NCBI GenBank assembly: GCA_963921795.1
Contig: OY997652.1
Location: 19,292,940-19,356,939 of the forward strand
Source: Nannobrachium achirus
Taxonomy: Eukaryota > Chordata > Actinopteri > Myctophiformes > Myctophidae
Length of the DNA: 64,000 bases
Direction of reading: 5' to 3'
The translations under genes were made by a program, and so were the position numbers. Of the stretch, positions 1 to 13,214 are shown one piece after another. The notes under the pieces were generated by a model, which ran no database searches, was not told where the DNA came from, and was given only the letters and a program-made list of their open reading frames with translations. The stretch's first letter is position 1. The number at the start of each line of letters is the position of its first letter.

Positions 1-1126
1 GCAGGTCCGTGTCCGCTAACAAGCTCTAACCGCCATCATTCGGTACGTGAAAGCACAGTTGTTTGGAGTTTAATCAGTGGCTTTTCTGATTAAAAATCAA
101 GTTTTTCATCACATTCATGCAACAATGGAAAGAAAAACACCCTCCATCACAGATAATTGAAATTCACGTTAGGAGTGTTTGTTTTTTACAGTGTGCAGTA
201 TTGCATCTTCTTAGTAAAAGGGTGTAAGTCATTTATAATGTGTTGTGAAATGTGTTCTTCGAAAGTGTTAAAGAAAGCAAGATTTATTGTGCTTTTTAGT
301 GAAATTGGCATAATATGACAACAATGCAAAAATAGCAGTAAAGATAAAATGAAACAGTCTTGAGAAATTGATGATTGTGTCGCGTGAAATGCAGCCTTTG
401 CAAGTCCAAAGAATATTTGTGTGCTATGAATTTCACTTATCAATTGAGGGAGTGTAATTTTTAGTCACATTTAGTCACATCTCATTGAGTTCAAAGACAA
501 GCTTCTCGTTAGCATGCACACAACAGCTCTGCAGCTACATGTGAGGCGAAGACTTACTTTCGAGCTCTATTGCATTGTGTTGACACAAACAGGAAAAAAA
601 GGAAACATAAAGTAGACAAATGAATTATTACAACATCAGGTAGACATATTCAGATGGCAAAATATGTTAAGGTCTGGCTGCTGCAACCCTCATCCCTCTG
701 CTGTCCTCTAACTTCTAAACAGCAGCGGCAATGATTTTCAAAAGTTTTTAACCTTACAGTTGTGTATCGTATGCATAAGAAACAGTACACGGTATTAGAG
801 ACAAGAGGAAACACACACCCAATAGTGGTGATGTGCTGGCTATCATGAATAACAGCGAGGTCTTCAAGGGAGATGCAGTGCACTCATAATTCCAGTGCAG
901 AGTACTTTATTATACCAGCAACATGTTGGAACACAAGCTGCCAGACTGCAATGACATTATAAACGGAAAGCCAAAATCCTTTCACCTTGAATCTGGCCCT
1001 TGCTCTTATTTTGATAACAGTTGGTCTGGATCTACAAGTAGATGCCTTGGCAATGTGGGCATCTATCAGTTCCTATTCTACTCCTTAGAATCCAGGCAGT
1101 CAGATCTACCTAATAACCATTTAAAT

Positions 1127-1205
1127 CTAGTCGATGTACAAGTTCACAACGCATTGCAATGAGACACATTGTAAGCATGGTTGAAAGATCTGCTATTTTC
1201 ACCAA
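1127..1205. repeat. palindromic hairpin, degenerate copy
   Basis: The left part GATGTACAAGTTCACAACGC and the right part GATCTGCTATTTTC are separated by a mutated tip. Both arms are recognisable but heavily substituted. Confidence 0.45.
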
Positions 1206-2666
1206 ATGTTCGCTCCCAGGGGTGCAAGTGGTTCGCTTTCAACCTGGCATGCCTATTTTGGGCATGTCATTAGAGGCATTACAAGCTCACTACATTTTAT
1301 GATCGCTGTAGATTACTATACTTGAAAGAAAATGTAAAGTATAAAATAGGGTGATTAAAGCTACAGGCCAGACAGCTGTGCTTCATACTGTATACGCCAA
1401 AGAAAGCTGCAGAGAACCAACCACACTAAAAGCATAATTGATGAAGGTTTTGATCTAGTCACCTCACATCCATACTGTACATGGCTGTAGCAGAGCAATG
1501 TTAATGTTGATCAAGCTTTGATCAAGAAGAAAGATACAATGATAATCGACATGACATTTACAGTTGCCCCACAACAAGAGGACAATGAACTCTGACTGCC
1601 CCTTTGTGAACCATTCACTTCACTTGTTGTTGGGAATTTTCCCTTCTCTAGATGGAGTCATGTAAACAGAGACTACTATGTAAACTCACAGCAACATACG
1701 TAGATGCTAAACGTGTCAACACGTTATTCAGTTGAGAATAAAGCATTTTTGACAAACAACAATTGTTCACACATATGAATTAGCCTTAAGACTTGCCTCT
1801 ACGTTGTGTAGGCCTGCTGCCTATTTAATAATCAAAGATACAAACACTCTCTCCTCTGCCACAAACCAGTCTGTCTGAATCTGAATCTCCAACAAAACAT
1901 ATCAGAAAGACACACGCTGGGTATTTGTCCTTGCGCACACAGCAGAAACTGTATTTTTTCTAACCTATCTGAATCTGGATCAAAAGATATCAGAAAGACA
2001 TGACAACATGCTGAGTATTTGCCCTTGCGTACACAGCAGGAACTATATATATTTCTTTTACCACTGAATCTTTTGTGCATTTAGTTTTAGCTTCAATGGA
2101 TTTCCATTAGGTTGTCCTAGAGAACAAACATGGGGTGGACATGAGATGTTGTCATCGGCACCACAAATAGCCCGAATACAACACACAGTAAGGATAATAA
2201 CTTACTTGACAAAGCAACCATAACAAAAGGCTATTAAACGGCAATATCTCTCGGATGGGGATTGCAGCAGCAGACAATATTCTCTTCCATATAATTGAAC
2301 CTCTTAATGCCTTTTGGAAACAAACAATGTACATTCAAAAGATACATGAGCAAATCAAAGTTGCACAAGGGAAACCACGCAGACCCAGTTACATACATTA
2401 AATCACAAACTAAAAAAAGAAAACAAGAAACCAAACAAACAGGGAGAATTGTACTCAAGACTAATCTGCATAATATGTGTACAGTCATGATCGTGGTGTA
2501 AGTCTATGATTTGCAGATTGTCCTTTAGCAACGAGGATCTTGGTTGCAACTTACTGAAAGAACGTTGAAGGTAGCTTATATTTGAGGAAAAAGAAAGAAA
2601 AAAAAGACCAAAAGGAAGATGTAAGATGTAACGATACCGTTTTGGAGATGGGTAGCTCTCAAGCCT

Positions 2667-2812
2667 GATTCATACTTAGTCGCACGGTGGTGTCGCACGG
2701 CAGAAATAGCCGACCTACAAGCTCACAGCGCATGACAGTCCGCAACGAGTGGTGAGCTTACAGGTCGGCTATTTTCAGCGCACGCCGCCGTTGTGCATGG
2801 AGCATAAATTAG
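2667..2812. mobile_element. short MITE carrying a hairpin
   Basis: Left end CCTGATTCATACTTAGTCGC and the right end around GCATAAATTAGAC are inverted. GC-rich CGCACGG/CCGCCGTTGTG inner parts flank a copy of the hairpin at 2704-2775 (AAATAGCCGACC ... GGTCGGCTATTTT). Related ends with the hairpin lie near 7878-7995 and 10655-10750 (TATAAATCAGGC). Confidence 0.6.
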
Positions 2813-2982
2813 ACATCAGGAGGTCCCTGGAGGGCCACTAAGAGCCTCGCTGACAGGTAAATGTCTGGCCAACCAGTAGAAAATGGGAATGACAGATGTG
2901 TCAGCCTGATAGCTGACCCACAGCTAAAGTGCACAAGGACAGACAATCTCCAACCTGACAGCAGGATGCAAGAGATATATGC

Positions 2983-2983
<1 letters not shown>

Positions 2984-3055
<72 letters not shown>
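2984..3055. repeat. (GATA)n microsatellite
   Basis: About 18 uninterrupted GATA units. Confidence 0.98.
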
Positions 3056-3058
<3 letters not shown>

Positions 3059-3660
3059 CAGGTGTTCTAGAATATTGTACTGCTGTGACTTCTGTAAATC
3101 TTGGAACACTTTAAGAGTAACTGAGTTTTAAAGAGAATCTCAGCTAGCCTGTGGATGAAAGGAATAAGACAAACCCAGGACAACTGACATGGTTTATGAT
3201 TGATGATCAGATGACCAATTATTCAAATATTAAGTCGATAAAATGCCATTCTCCATGGAAAAGATGATAGGAAGCATGAAATAATTACATAAGTGTCATA
3301 TTAGGTTGTTAGACTTTCCCATACCGAAATGAACAGTTAACTTAGCCTTAATTAGACTCAAGTAGTTTCCCAAGGAAATGCTTGTAAATATACTTAATGT
3401 TTACACTGTTTATCTTTGAAGAATAATCTCTATGTCAGCAAATTCTTTCTATTAGATCCATTAATATAACGTAAATCAGGTGTCAGTCAGGTGAAACAAG
3501 CGTATGAATACAAAAACCATTCAGACATTCTGTTTTGCTACAGGTGTCAAACAATTCAGATTTCAGGTTTCTACTCCACTGGTTTGCCAATTCTGCTGAA
3601 CGAAAAGTTGAAATTATACGAGCATGACTGGCAGGGTCAAAGCTGAGAGGGTGGTACCTA

Positions 3661-3789
<129 letters not shown>

Positions 3790-3886
3790 CTAAACCACCA
3801 GGGAGAAAGGACACATTATCATTACTTTCAATCTGGCATAGTTCTTTTGAACATGCCATAATAGGCAATACAAATAAATAGATAGA

Positions 3887-3889
3887 TAA

Positions 3890-3982
<93 letters not shown>

Positions 3983-3992
3983 TAGACAGATA
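3887..3992. repeat. (CAGA)n microsatellite
   Basis: About 22 CAGA units with a few GATA units at the edges; about 100 bases upstream of kcnn2 exon 6 in transcription terms. Confidence 0.98.
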
Positions 3993-4045
3993 GATAAATA
4001 CATAAATACATAAATAGAAACTATACAATCTGTGGTTTTAACTCA

Positions 4046-4270
4046 AGTATCTTAAAGTAATTAGAGAAAAGAAAAGATGAGTGTTAAAATGTTTTCATTT
4101 ACGGCTTTCTATTGTTTTAGGGATTTTAACAATTTTGATTTCAGTGGGTGGGGACATGCATACAAGTGGCTAAAAATTTCTTTTTAGACACAATAAGTGA
4201 CTATGGAAAGCAGTAAATGAAAACATTTTAACACTCGTCTTTTCTTTTCTCTGATTACAATCTTAAGTAC
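4046..4270. mobile_element. palindromic MITE in kcnn2 intron 5
   Basis: Arms of about 65 bases are inverted: GAGAAAAGAAAAGATGAGTG on the left, CGTCTTTTCTTTTCTCTGAT on the right. A spacer of about 95 bases separates them. I cannot define a target duplication. Confidence 0.65.
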
Positions 4271-4313
4271 GGTACTATGAACTCTTGTTGTAAAAAAACA
4301 AAGCTCTCCTTTA

Positions 4314-4535
<222 letters not shown>

Positions 4536-4617
4536 TCATCCGTGTGTCAAAAGTTATTTTGGTAGAATAATGCCGGTCAACATTCCCTGTTGACAGGTGC
4601 CGTCCCAGCCCGTAGTA

Positions 4618-5172
4618 GAGGGGTTTTCAAAGTGGGTGACGCGGCACCCTGGGGTGCCGTGACGGCAGTCCAGGGTTGCCGTGAGATAATTTGATAATAT
4701 TTGGAATTTATTTGGACACTTGAAATAATATTTAGTATCATTTTAAACTTGAAGTACAAAGTTCTTTTCAGTCAGTTCTAACCAAAATGGCTATTATCTC
4801 AACGTTTTCCTCGCAACATCATAATCACTAAAATATCGTCACTGTCGGACAGAAACCTTGTATCTCCAAGTTTCAAATGTGTACGTCTTTTGGTCAAATA
4901 TAGCCCTGCTTCATCATACAAGACTGTCACACAAAACTAGTGAAAATAGCCGATCTACAAGCACACTTGTAGATCTGCTGATTTCACTACAGTTTAGTAC
5001 ATTTTATAGATGATAAATCCAAACGAACGGTTTTGGACATACAAGGTTTCCACCCGAAAACGACGATATGCTATAAATATAAGGTGCTGGGACTGAAAAT
5101 TAATATGGGGTGTCTCGGAAATAAAAAAATATTTATGGGGTGCCCTGAGACAAAAACGTTTGGGAACCCCTG
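4618..5172. mobile_element. hAT-like MITE with central hairpin
   Basis: The ends are GAGGGGTTTTCAAAGTGGG and GTTTGGGAACCCCTG, inverted. The 8-bp flanks CCGTAGTA/CCCTAGAC match only partly. The hairpin at 4939-4988 (AGTGAAAATAGCC ... TGATTTCACT) is in the interior. No transposase. Confidence 0.65.
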
Positions 5173-5475
5173 CCCTAGACTCCTATGGTGGGCAGGTACA
5201 TACCGCTGCGCCACTCAAGTGGCCACAAAATGCACATTTAAAAGTACCGGTATTGACTGACAAAGTGAGGAAACGATACTACAGTACTTTCTGGTCCCCG
5301 GAGGAGGGTGCTTCACCCAGCTGAAGGCTGGCTGCTCAGATAGCACTGGTGTGGCATAGTTTTGTTTTTTTCTTTAAAGGTTTGTTTCTATATCCATCTT
5401 TTAGTCCAACCCGCAGCGACTGGCAAGACTACACTAATACATTTCTCCCAAATAGGGATCGGGGAAACATACAGG

Positions 5476-5878
5476 TAGGGCTGTCACGATATGACATTTT
5501 ACATGACGATTAATTGTCACTCAAATAATTGGCGATTAACGATTTACAGTAATTGTGTTTTTGTCATTGACAATTAAATTTCTGTTTGGCTTTTAGGCTT
5601 TGAAGTTGCACATGGCAGATATGACACAAAACCTAAATACAGGAAGAAATTACTGACAATGACATATTTGACAACTTACTACTTAAAAAATAACATTGAT
5701 AGTGGAAATAGCCGATCTACAAGCTCACAACGCGTCGCGATGCGACGCGTTGTGAGCTTGTAGATCTGCTATTTCCACTATTTTTGACATGGAAACGATT
5801 ATGACGATTATGAAAAATAATCACTGTTATGTCAAATAATCACGATTAGACGATTATGTAATAATTGTGACAGCCCTA
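5476..5878. mobile_element. hAT MITE, TAGGGCTGTCACGAT family
   Basis: Terminal inverted repeats TAGGGCTGTCACGAT and ATTGTGACAGCCCTA are flanked by a perfect 8-bp target duplication CATACAGG. It is 403 bp, non-coding, AT-rich outside its central 83-bp palindrome at 5699-5781. It lies between kcnn2 exons 5 and 4. Confidence 0.92.
5699..5781. repeat. palindromic hairpin, best copy
   Basis: Two 40-base arms with a single mismatch and a three-base loop (GAT). Outer bases ATAGTGG/CCACTAT, conserved arm AAATAGCMGATCTACAAGCT, and GC-rich tip CGCGTCGC/GCGACGCG. It lies within the hAT MITE 5476-5878. Confidence 0.95.
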
Positions 5879-5959
5879 CATACAGGGGGACCTGGTGACC
5901 TTCTGATTCCCAGACGGACTCATACCCACTCATTTATGGCCGCCCTAAGTATCCTCTCA

Positions 5960-6199
<240 letters not shown>

Positions 6200-6480
6200 T
6201 TAGCTTGCAAAACATATAGGCACAGGGGGAAATCAACCACCCATCCTCCAACTTCCCTATCCATTCATGATTAATTCAGAAGTTAAAATACTGCCGTCAG
6301 CATCTTAAATGACATTTGAGGAAATAAAATTGTAGTGATACCTTTCTGTTTGTGAAGGGTTTGTGAAAGGCTCGTATCTAACTTCATTATGCAACATGAG
6401 CTAAGATCTCTTTGTTGATCCATGCACGTGTTCGGGAATGGTGACTATGTTCTCTCAATCAGCCCTACGCTCCCTCTACC

Positions 6481-6553
6481 AAAAATAGCCAATCTACAAG
6501 CTCACAATGCATTGCAGTGTGCCACATTGTGAACTTGTAGATCTGTTCTTTTC
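6481..6553. repeat. palindromic hairpin
   Basis: Arms AAAAATAGCCAATCTACAAG and CTTGTAGATCTGTTCTTTT with a partly paired tip. Lies in kcnn2 intron 3, about 180 bases after exon 3. Confidence 0.75.
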
Positions 6554-6686
6554 TGAACACGCCACCAGTGTGAAAACGAGTATAAAGTGCCCTTAACCCC
6601 AACCCCAACCACAACCCTTAAGGGTAGGAAACATAGGGCCGAGGGACCATTAAGCTGTGTCCGTATCTGGGTCTGGGTCCTATTCA

Positions 6687-7184
<498 letters not shown>

Positions 7185-7234
7185 TTAAGTTGCAAAACTG
7201 GAAACCTAGCATGGCTATTCTGGGGTAAACGTTC

Positions 7235-7304
7235 CTCAAATAGGTGGTCTACAAGTTCAAAACGTGACGTGCTGCGACACATTGTGAGCTTGTAGCTGTT
7301 GAGG
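7235..7304. repeat. palindromic hairpin, degenerate
   Basis: CTCAAATAGGTGGTCTACAA on the left and TTGTGAGCTTGTAGCTGTTG on the right; arms diverged. Lies about 90 bases upstream of kcnn2 exon 3. Confidence 0.6.
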
Positions 7305-7877
7305 GAAAAAATGAAGAGGACTAATACAGTATATAGCCCTGGGGAGCTCTACTGTATATGATTTAAGCGGCTAAATATTGGTGAAAATATTAATAACAGA
7401 ATTGAGAGAAATTGTTTCCAGAGCAAATAATTAGGTAATCAGGTGCGTAATCAGGTCATATGGAAAGGCTTGCACATGACAGTTTGAAGTGTTGGTCTTT
7501 TCCTGATGGCTTGCACTGGAGGAAGCAAGCTATTACTTGTCTGTTTTGTACCAACTTTGATTTTAATGCTTTAAAAAGAATGAATTACAATAAGTCACAA
7601 GGAGCCTAAAGTCTCAATTAACATGTTTTGTTAGTTATCAAGTGTTGCATTAGCAGTAAACAATTCAGTCAAACTGGAAGGGTAAGGTAGCATGTGGCAA
7701 ACATTTTCAGCTTCAAAGCGTAATACTGATGAGAACATCTGCCATCACCACATTAGCATAGCTTCTTGTCTCCTGGCCTCACAGACCAGAAGGTCAGCCA
7801 TTTCACTGGGGAGCTCACTCATCTTCAACGCTCTCTAACACCCTATCCTCTCTCGTATACCATTATTCCCCGCCGAA

Positions 7878-7955
7878 CGAATATAGCCGATCTTCAAGCT
7901 CACAACATGCCGCGGATGTGACACGCTGAGAGCTTGTCGATCGGCTATTTTCGGT
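7878..7955. repeat. palindromic hairpin
   Basis: ATATAGCCGATCTTCAAGCT pairs with AGCTTGTCGATCGGCTATTT. Both arms carry the same kind of TTC/TCG change. The flanks CCGAACGA and TTCGG are partly mirrored. Confidence 0.75.
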
Positions 7956-8278
7956 GCGTGACTCCATTGTATGACGAATAATAAATCAGGCTTTTATCAC
8001 TCTGCTCTGCCTCTTCTGGTGCATTCCCTTGCTCTTTTTTCTCCCCTTCCTCCCCTCCCTCCATCATTTTCAATCCAATCTAGCTAGCACTTTCTATCAG
8101 ATCCAGGATTCATTGCTCAGTGCACTGCAAAATCGTGAGTGTCCATTTAACCCTGAGAGTTATAGCGAATGTACACTCAGGACTCAACAGTGTATATCCA
8201 CCCCCAAAGACCACCCATGGGCCCTGGGTACAAGGATTCACTGCGGGCCCCCCCGCACAATTATTTTGTGCTTTAACT

Positions 8279-8348
8279 ATTGAAAAAGATCAGATATACA
8301 AGCTCACACACAGCGTGGTGCCAAGCTGCAAGCTTGCTATTTTTGAAA
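8279..8348. repeat. palindromic hairpin in MITE 8215-8715
   Basis: CAGATATACAAGCTCACA pairs in part with GCAAGCTTGCTATTTTTG; the right arm has a small deletion. Confidence 0.65.
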
Positions 8349-8583
8349 GATCTTGAAAATGTGTGCAAGTCTTTGAATATTTCAAATCCTTCTAAGGTTT
8401 TTTAAAAAACCTATGTTTCTATGTCAGTGGTGCTCAAACCATTTCATGTGAAGGACCCCCAAAATTATATGTATTCGGCCACGGACCCCCATCTCAAAAT
8501 ATTTTGTTCCAGGGACCCCCCAGAAGCAAAATTTGAGTTACAAATGTTCGCTTAAAAAATACATAGACACATTTTCACGACTT

Positions 8584-8630
8584 TTCAAAAACACCAGATC
8601 TACAAGCTTTGTATATCTGCTATTTTTTAA
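8584..8630. repeat. palindromic hairpin, tip deleted
   Basis: CCAGATCTACAAGCTT is followed directly by GTATATCTGCTATTTTTT. The whole GC-rich tip is missing, leaving only the conserved arms. Confidence 0.7.
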
Positions 8631-9053
8631 TAGCTAAAGTATAAAATAATGAAGGACCCTCCACCTTGGGCCCTAGTAACTCAGTCCCACTTTTCACCCC
8701 CTTGTGACACCCCTGAAGACCACCATAGTCAACTACAATTGTAGTGGAGTCATATGTATATTTGCAGTGTAGTATGACGTATAAGTATTGAAAAATGAGA
8801 AGCACCTCAACACTGTACTTAACTACAATGCTTAAGCACTCTCCACCACTGCACATTCATCACTACCAGGCTATGTTCGCTTCCACTGCATTTTCCCCCA
8901 AAAATCTTTTATGACAAGCAATGCTGAAGCATCTCCTGCCTCAGCCCAAGGTCCTCTGCCTGTATACGGGCCGTCACAAGTGGCAGCAGATATTTCACAG
9001 AATGTTGCTCTCAGCAAATTCAAGAAGGTTTTTCTTGGTATCTGAATCTACAG

Positions 9054-9384
9054 CAGTGGTTCTATAACTTTTTCATGTCAAGGACCCCCATCAAAAATAT
9101 TTTGTGACTGATGGGATCTCATACAAGATTTGAGTAGTTAAAATGTTTAAAAAAGTTTTCCAAACTTTGCACGAATTTCCTATCATTTTGAAAATAGCAG
9201 ATCTACAAGCACACAACCCACAAAGTCGCATCGTGACACGTTATGAGCTTGTAGATCGGCTATTTTTAAATAGCTGATGTATAGGTTTAAAGTGGTTAAA
9301 CGGATTAGCTCATTTTGCTGGTGACCCCCTAGAACACTCTCAAGGACCCCTGGGGGTCCCCAGACCACACTTTGAGAACCACTG
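9054..9384. mobile_element. hAT-like MITE, CAGTGGTTCT family
   Basis: Ends CAGTGGTTCTATAAC and TTTGAGAACCACTG are inverted, of the Charlie/hAT type. The 8-bp flanks (ATCTACAG/ATCCAGTA) do not match well. The hairpin 9188-9269 is in the middle. Confidence 0.75.
9188..9269. repeat. palindromic hairpin
   Basis: GAAAATAGCAGATCTACAAG pairs with CTTGTAGATCGGCTATTTTT; the tip is less regular (ACCCACAAAGTCGCATCGTG). Confidence 0.8.
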
Positions 9385-10217
9385 ATCCAGTAAACTGATC
9401 CAGCATAAACTATCGATCAAAATTGGAAAAGTTATGCCTTCACAGACCATATCTTGACTGAAACCGTTTTGTAACGCATTGCAAACAATTCGTAGCGTTA
9501 TCTGCCAGATCAATTAAAAGAGAGCTACAGTATGCAAAATATGTTTTTATCTCACTATTGACATCTCCTGAAACAACATCTCCAAATAGTCTGGTGCGTC
9601 TTGGCTCCACAAAGCATGTGATTTGCATTTTCAGTAGCTACCGGTATATTGACAGAGTGAATAAGGTTAAAATACAGCATGTATAAGACAAATGTGTTAC
9701 CAGATCCAGTCAAACACCACACAAGTTTCAATATTTCAGATATGTCTCTGAGCTAAAAAATAGGGCAATAAATAAATCAAGAAGTCACACATTTTGACTT
9801 GACATCCTGCCGACAAGCCCCCTATTTAGATAACTCTGAATTTCTCATTAGAGCGGGGTCCAATTGCTTGAAGTGTAATGGGAAGAGTGACCCACATTTT
9901 ATATTTGGAGGTGATGCATTACACAAAATCTTGAATGACTGAAATGGAATTACAATATCCATCTCCTGCGGCCATAGAAAGCTTTTATTCAACATGTTGC
10001 GGATCAAAGGAGGAAATTACATACAGTATGTACACCCACAGAAAATTATGTTAGATCCACCCACACATCACAGACAGCGATCTAGGCATCACAGAACACA
10101 TGCGTGTTCGACGTGCTACAGCCTCATGATTTTACAAGCACCGTGATACTATAGCACCCCCAAACTATAGCATCCCAATACTATAGAACCCCCATACCAA
10201 CCAACCATCAATATGCT

Positions 10218-10274
10218 TTGAAAACAGCAGATCTACAAGCTCACAACAGTGAGCTTATATATCGTCTCTTTTTA
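10218..10274. repeat. palindromic hairpin, short tip
   Basis: AAAACAGCAGATCTACAAGC then TCACAACAGTGAGC and a mutated right arm TTATATATCGTCTCTTTTT. Confidence 0.65.
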
Positions 10275-10654
10275 AGTGCTGTAGCTGAAATATAAATCAG
10301 GCAGTGCTTAACACAAAGACCTTTGATTATTCATGCAAATGCTAATTCATAGCCCATTTTCAAGCCAAACAAAGAACCACCAAAAACTGGTATCTGGCAG
10401 CTCAGAGCAAACTGGCAGCTCAAAGCAAACAAATCGTGCATGACGAAAACAAGACAAGTGGACATGCAAGCAATGCAGCGTTTCCTACAAATAAACCATA
10501 TTCCTGCAAAAACGGCGCAGCTCCCTAAAAGCAGCATAAAGCCACAATAAATGTTTCTATGAAGATGAGGGGGGTGGGGACAGTGTTAAGTAGTTTAAAG
10601 GTTTCATAAGTGGTTGTTCTTTTCACACACGTTCACTAGTGCTTAATTATATGT

Positions 10655-10708
10655 GCCAAAAATAGACGCGAGCACTGTGAGCTTGCAGGTGAGCTTGCTA
10701 TTTTCGGC
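10655..10708. repeat. palindromic hairpin, degenerate
   Basis: GCCAAAAATAGAC and GCTTGCTATTTTCGGC: outer bases GCC/GGC mirror each other. Followed by the TATAAATCAGGC end of a MITE. Confidence 0.55.
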
Positions 10709-11441
10709 GCGTGAGACGGCCGCACGGCAAAGTATAAATCAGGCCTCACGCTCCTCGAAGACACTGACATCTGTCAGAGATGTGTGTAACTCTAACCAGG
10801 GCCCTTCTTGTTAGGCTTTCCAAGGGAGTGTAATTTAGACATGGAAACACAAGCTGCTCCTGCACTGTGACAAACGCTCTCTAACTCCCGTGAACGACGC
10901 TGTGAAAACAGCAATAACACATCTATTGTTCGCACACGCAGTGAAAGGCTTTCATTTTGTGTTTGAGGGAACGGCCCCATCCTGTCACAAAGCCGGCATT
11001 TACAAAAGTTTGTTGCCTCAAAACAAAGTAATTAAACATTTAAACCTGGGTTGCGAAAGAAAAGCCTACTTGGTGGGTAAAAGCAATTATGTTAATGGCT
11101 GACCTGAAATACAATACTGAAGGGCTCTTTACTGCTAAGCATCAAATATTCCATGCCAGTGGTAGAACCAATACTTATAATGCGGGGCATACACTGTGAA
11201 TAATAATTAGAAATGTGTATGTTGTGCAGTACTCACATTTGTTACTTAAGTCAAAGTATCAATACTATAATGCAGAGGTACTCTTTTACAAATAGAAGTC
11301 TGGTATTCAGAATTTACTTGAGTAAAAGTATAAAAGTATGGGCATCAAAATGTATTTAAAGTGCCAAAAGTAAAATAGTCTACTCATGAAGCATAAATCT
11401 TCCATTTTATGTTTAAAAAAATGTATAAAATGATTTAAAAT

Positions 11442-11500
11442 GATTTGAAAATAGCAGATCTACAACGCGTTGTGAGCTTGTAGATCAGCTATTTTCAAAT
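11442..11500. repeat. palindromic hairpin
   Basis: ATTTGAAAATAGCAGATCTA and TAGATCAGCTATTTTCAAAT. The outer ATTTG/CAAAT bases are mirrored; the tip is short (CAACGCGTTG). Confidence 0.9.
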
Positions 11501-11639
11501 AGCCGAAGTCTATATATAGGGCTGAAGTGGTTAATGTATGTGTTGTTGCTACCGAAGGTCGCAATTTACTGTCAGAACCAGCACAGCTTGTCCGTAGACG
11601 GACGGGGAACGCCTGACACTGTGGTTCCCCTGACACATC

Positions 11640-12205
11640 ACTGTCTTGGCCATCTGGCCAGTGTGGCACAGAGTCACAGTGATGTCACAGTGATGAGGAC
11701 ATCAGGGATGTCGATATATGGGCATAACATGGACAGAGTCACAGTGATGTGGACATCAGGGACACCATATATGGGCATAAAAGGGATTTGGTTCCCTTGT
11801 CATCCCAGGGATCTCCATATCTCCATATATGGGCATAAAAGGGATTTGTTCCCCTGGCATCACAGGGATCTCCATATGGACATAAAAGGGACAGTCTGTC
11901 TGGGTAACGCGTGTCTTTTTTATTGATTGACTCTCACGCTCTGACATCACTGTGATGCCAGGGGAACCAAATCCCTTTTATGGCCATATGTGGAGATATG
12001 GAGATCCCTGTGATGCCAGTGGAACCAAATCACTTTTATGCCCATAAATGGAGATCCCTGATGTCATCAATATTAAGCCCATGTCTGTGAATGCCAATAT
12101 ATAATCACTGTGATGTCAGTGGAACCAAATCCCTTTTACTGCCATATATGGAGATCCCTGTGATGCCAGGGGAACCAAATCCCTTTGGCCAGATGGCATA
12201 GACAT
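11640..12205. repeat. inverted minisatellite inside the hAT element
   Basis: Units containing ATATGGGCATAAAAGGGAT and GGGATCTCCATAT recur several times on the left. Their complements (ATCCCTTTTATGGCCATAT) recur on the right of about 11,930, so the array forms a large imperfect palindrome. Confidence 0.75.
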
Positions 12206-13187
12206 GGCAAAACCATGTCGCTTGTCGCCCTGAGGTGTCTTACTGTTAACAATATTTAAAATCTACAAAGTAACTAGAAACTAAAGATTTCTAATGAATG
12301 TAGTGGAGTAAAAGTACAATATTTGGATCTGAGATGTAGTGGTGTAAAAGTAGAAGTATTGGAAATTGGAAACACTCAAGAACAAATACCTCAAAATTAT
12401 ACTTAAGTAAATGTACTTACTTACTTACTTTACACCACTGATGTTGTGTGGTGGATTGTAATGTCTACTGACTAAGTTATTACAGACTCAAGCCTCAAAA
12501 AGAAAGGGTCCACTGAGGCTTATGCAGTACTTATCATATAATTACTATAGTACATTTCTATACCACGTAGCTTAAGTACTGTACATATTTTGAGAATGTG
12601 TATATTATTCACACATGCAAAACACGTACACATGCACGCACCGATGGACTGATGGACGGACGGACAGACAGACAGACAGAGAGACAGACAGACAGACAGA
12701 GGGATGGATGCACGCATGCACGCACATGCATCAAGTTCCTCTATGGGAGCTGATACACTTGACGCCCCACAAACCAAGCACTAGCATTGCACAATAGATG
12801 TCTGAACATAAAGAGCATTGGGTGACCAATTCTAACAAGGCCAACTACTACACAGTAAAATCCAAATGGACCCTTAAAGGTCCATTTTGTTCCATTTATA
12901 AACCCTTGAAGCGTTGAATTAACACTGAGGATTTTAAAGTGCACTAAGTGTTAGCTCTCAGAGAGCTGGCTTGTCAGCTCATTGTTAAGGCTAATTTATG
13001 TCCCGTCACACGACAGTGTCGCAACATGGAAAAGACCTGCAAGCTCACAACGCATTACATTTCAGGAAATAAAATAAAGGGCCTGTGTTCCAGTGGATCC
13101 AATATAGTCATACTTTTCATGGCATCTCTATTTTGGGAATGCATTATAGGAGATGTTTTTGTTCTAAAACACATGTTCTAAACAAGT

Positions 13188-13214
13188 GAAAATAGCAGAT
13201 AGCTATTTTTAAAA
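13188..13214. repeat. palindromic hairpin, collapsed
   Basis: GAAAATAGCAGATAGCTATTTTTA: only the outer arms remain, fused at the centre. Confidence 0.55.

Larger units (their letters stand above)
8215..8715. mobile_element. hAT-like MITE, CAGGGGYGTC family, 5' end damaged
   Basis: A perfect 8-bp target duplication AAGACCAC (8207-8214 and 8716-8723) brackets it. The right end reads CTTGTGACACCCCTG. The left end has lost the first bases present in the copies at 14278 and 42803. Two hairpins are inside (8279-8348 and 8584-8630). Confidence 0.85.
11227..12440. mobile_element. large hAT-like element, CAGTACTCAC/TACACCACTG ends
   Basis: A perfect 8-bp target duplication ATGTTGTG (11219-11226 and 12441-12448) defines the ends. 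The TACTTAAGTAAA-rich terminal regions are the common fish family that ends TTTACACCACTG. The inside holds a hairpin (11442-11500) and an inverted minisatellite (about 11640-12205). No transposase. Confidence 0.88.
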
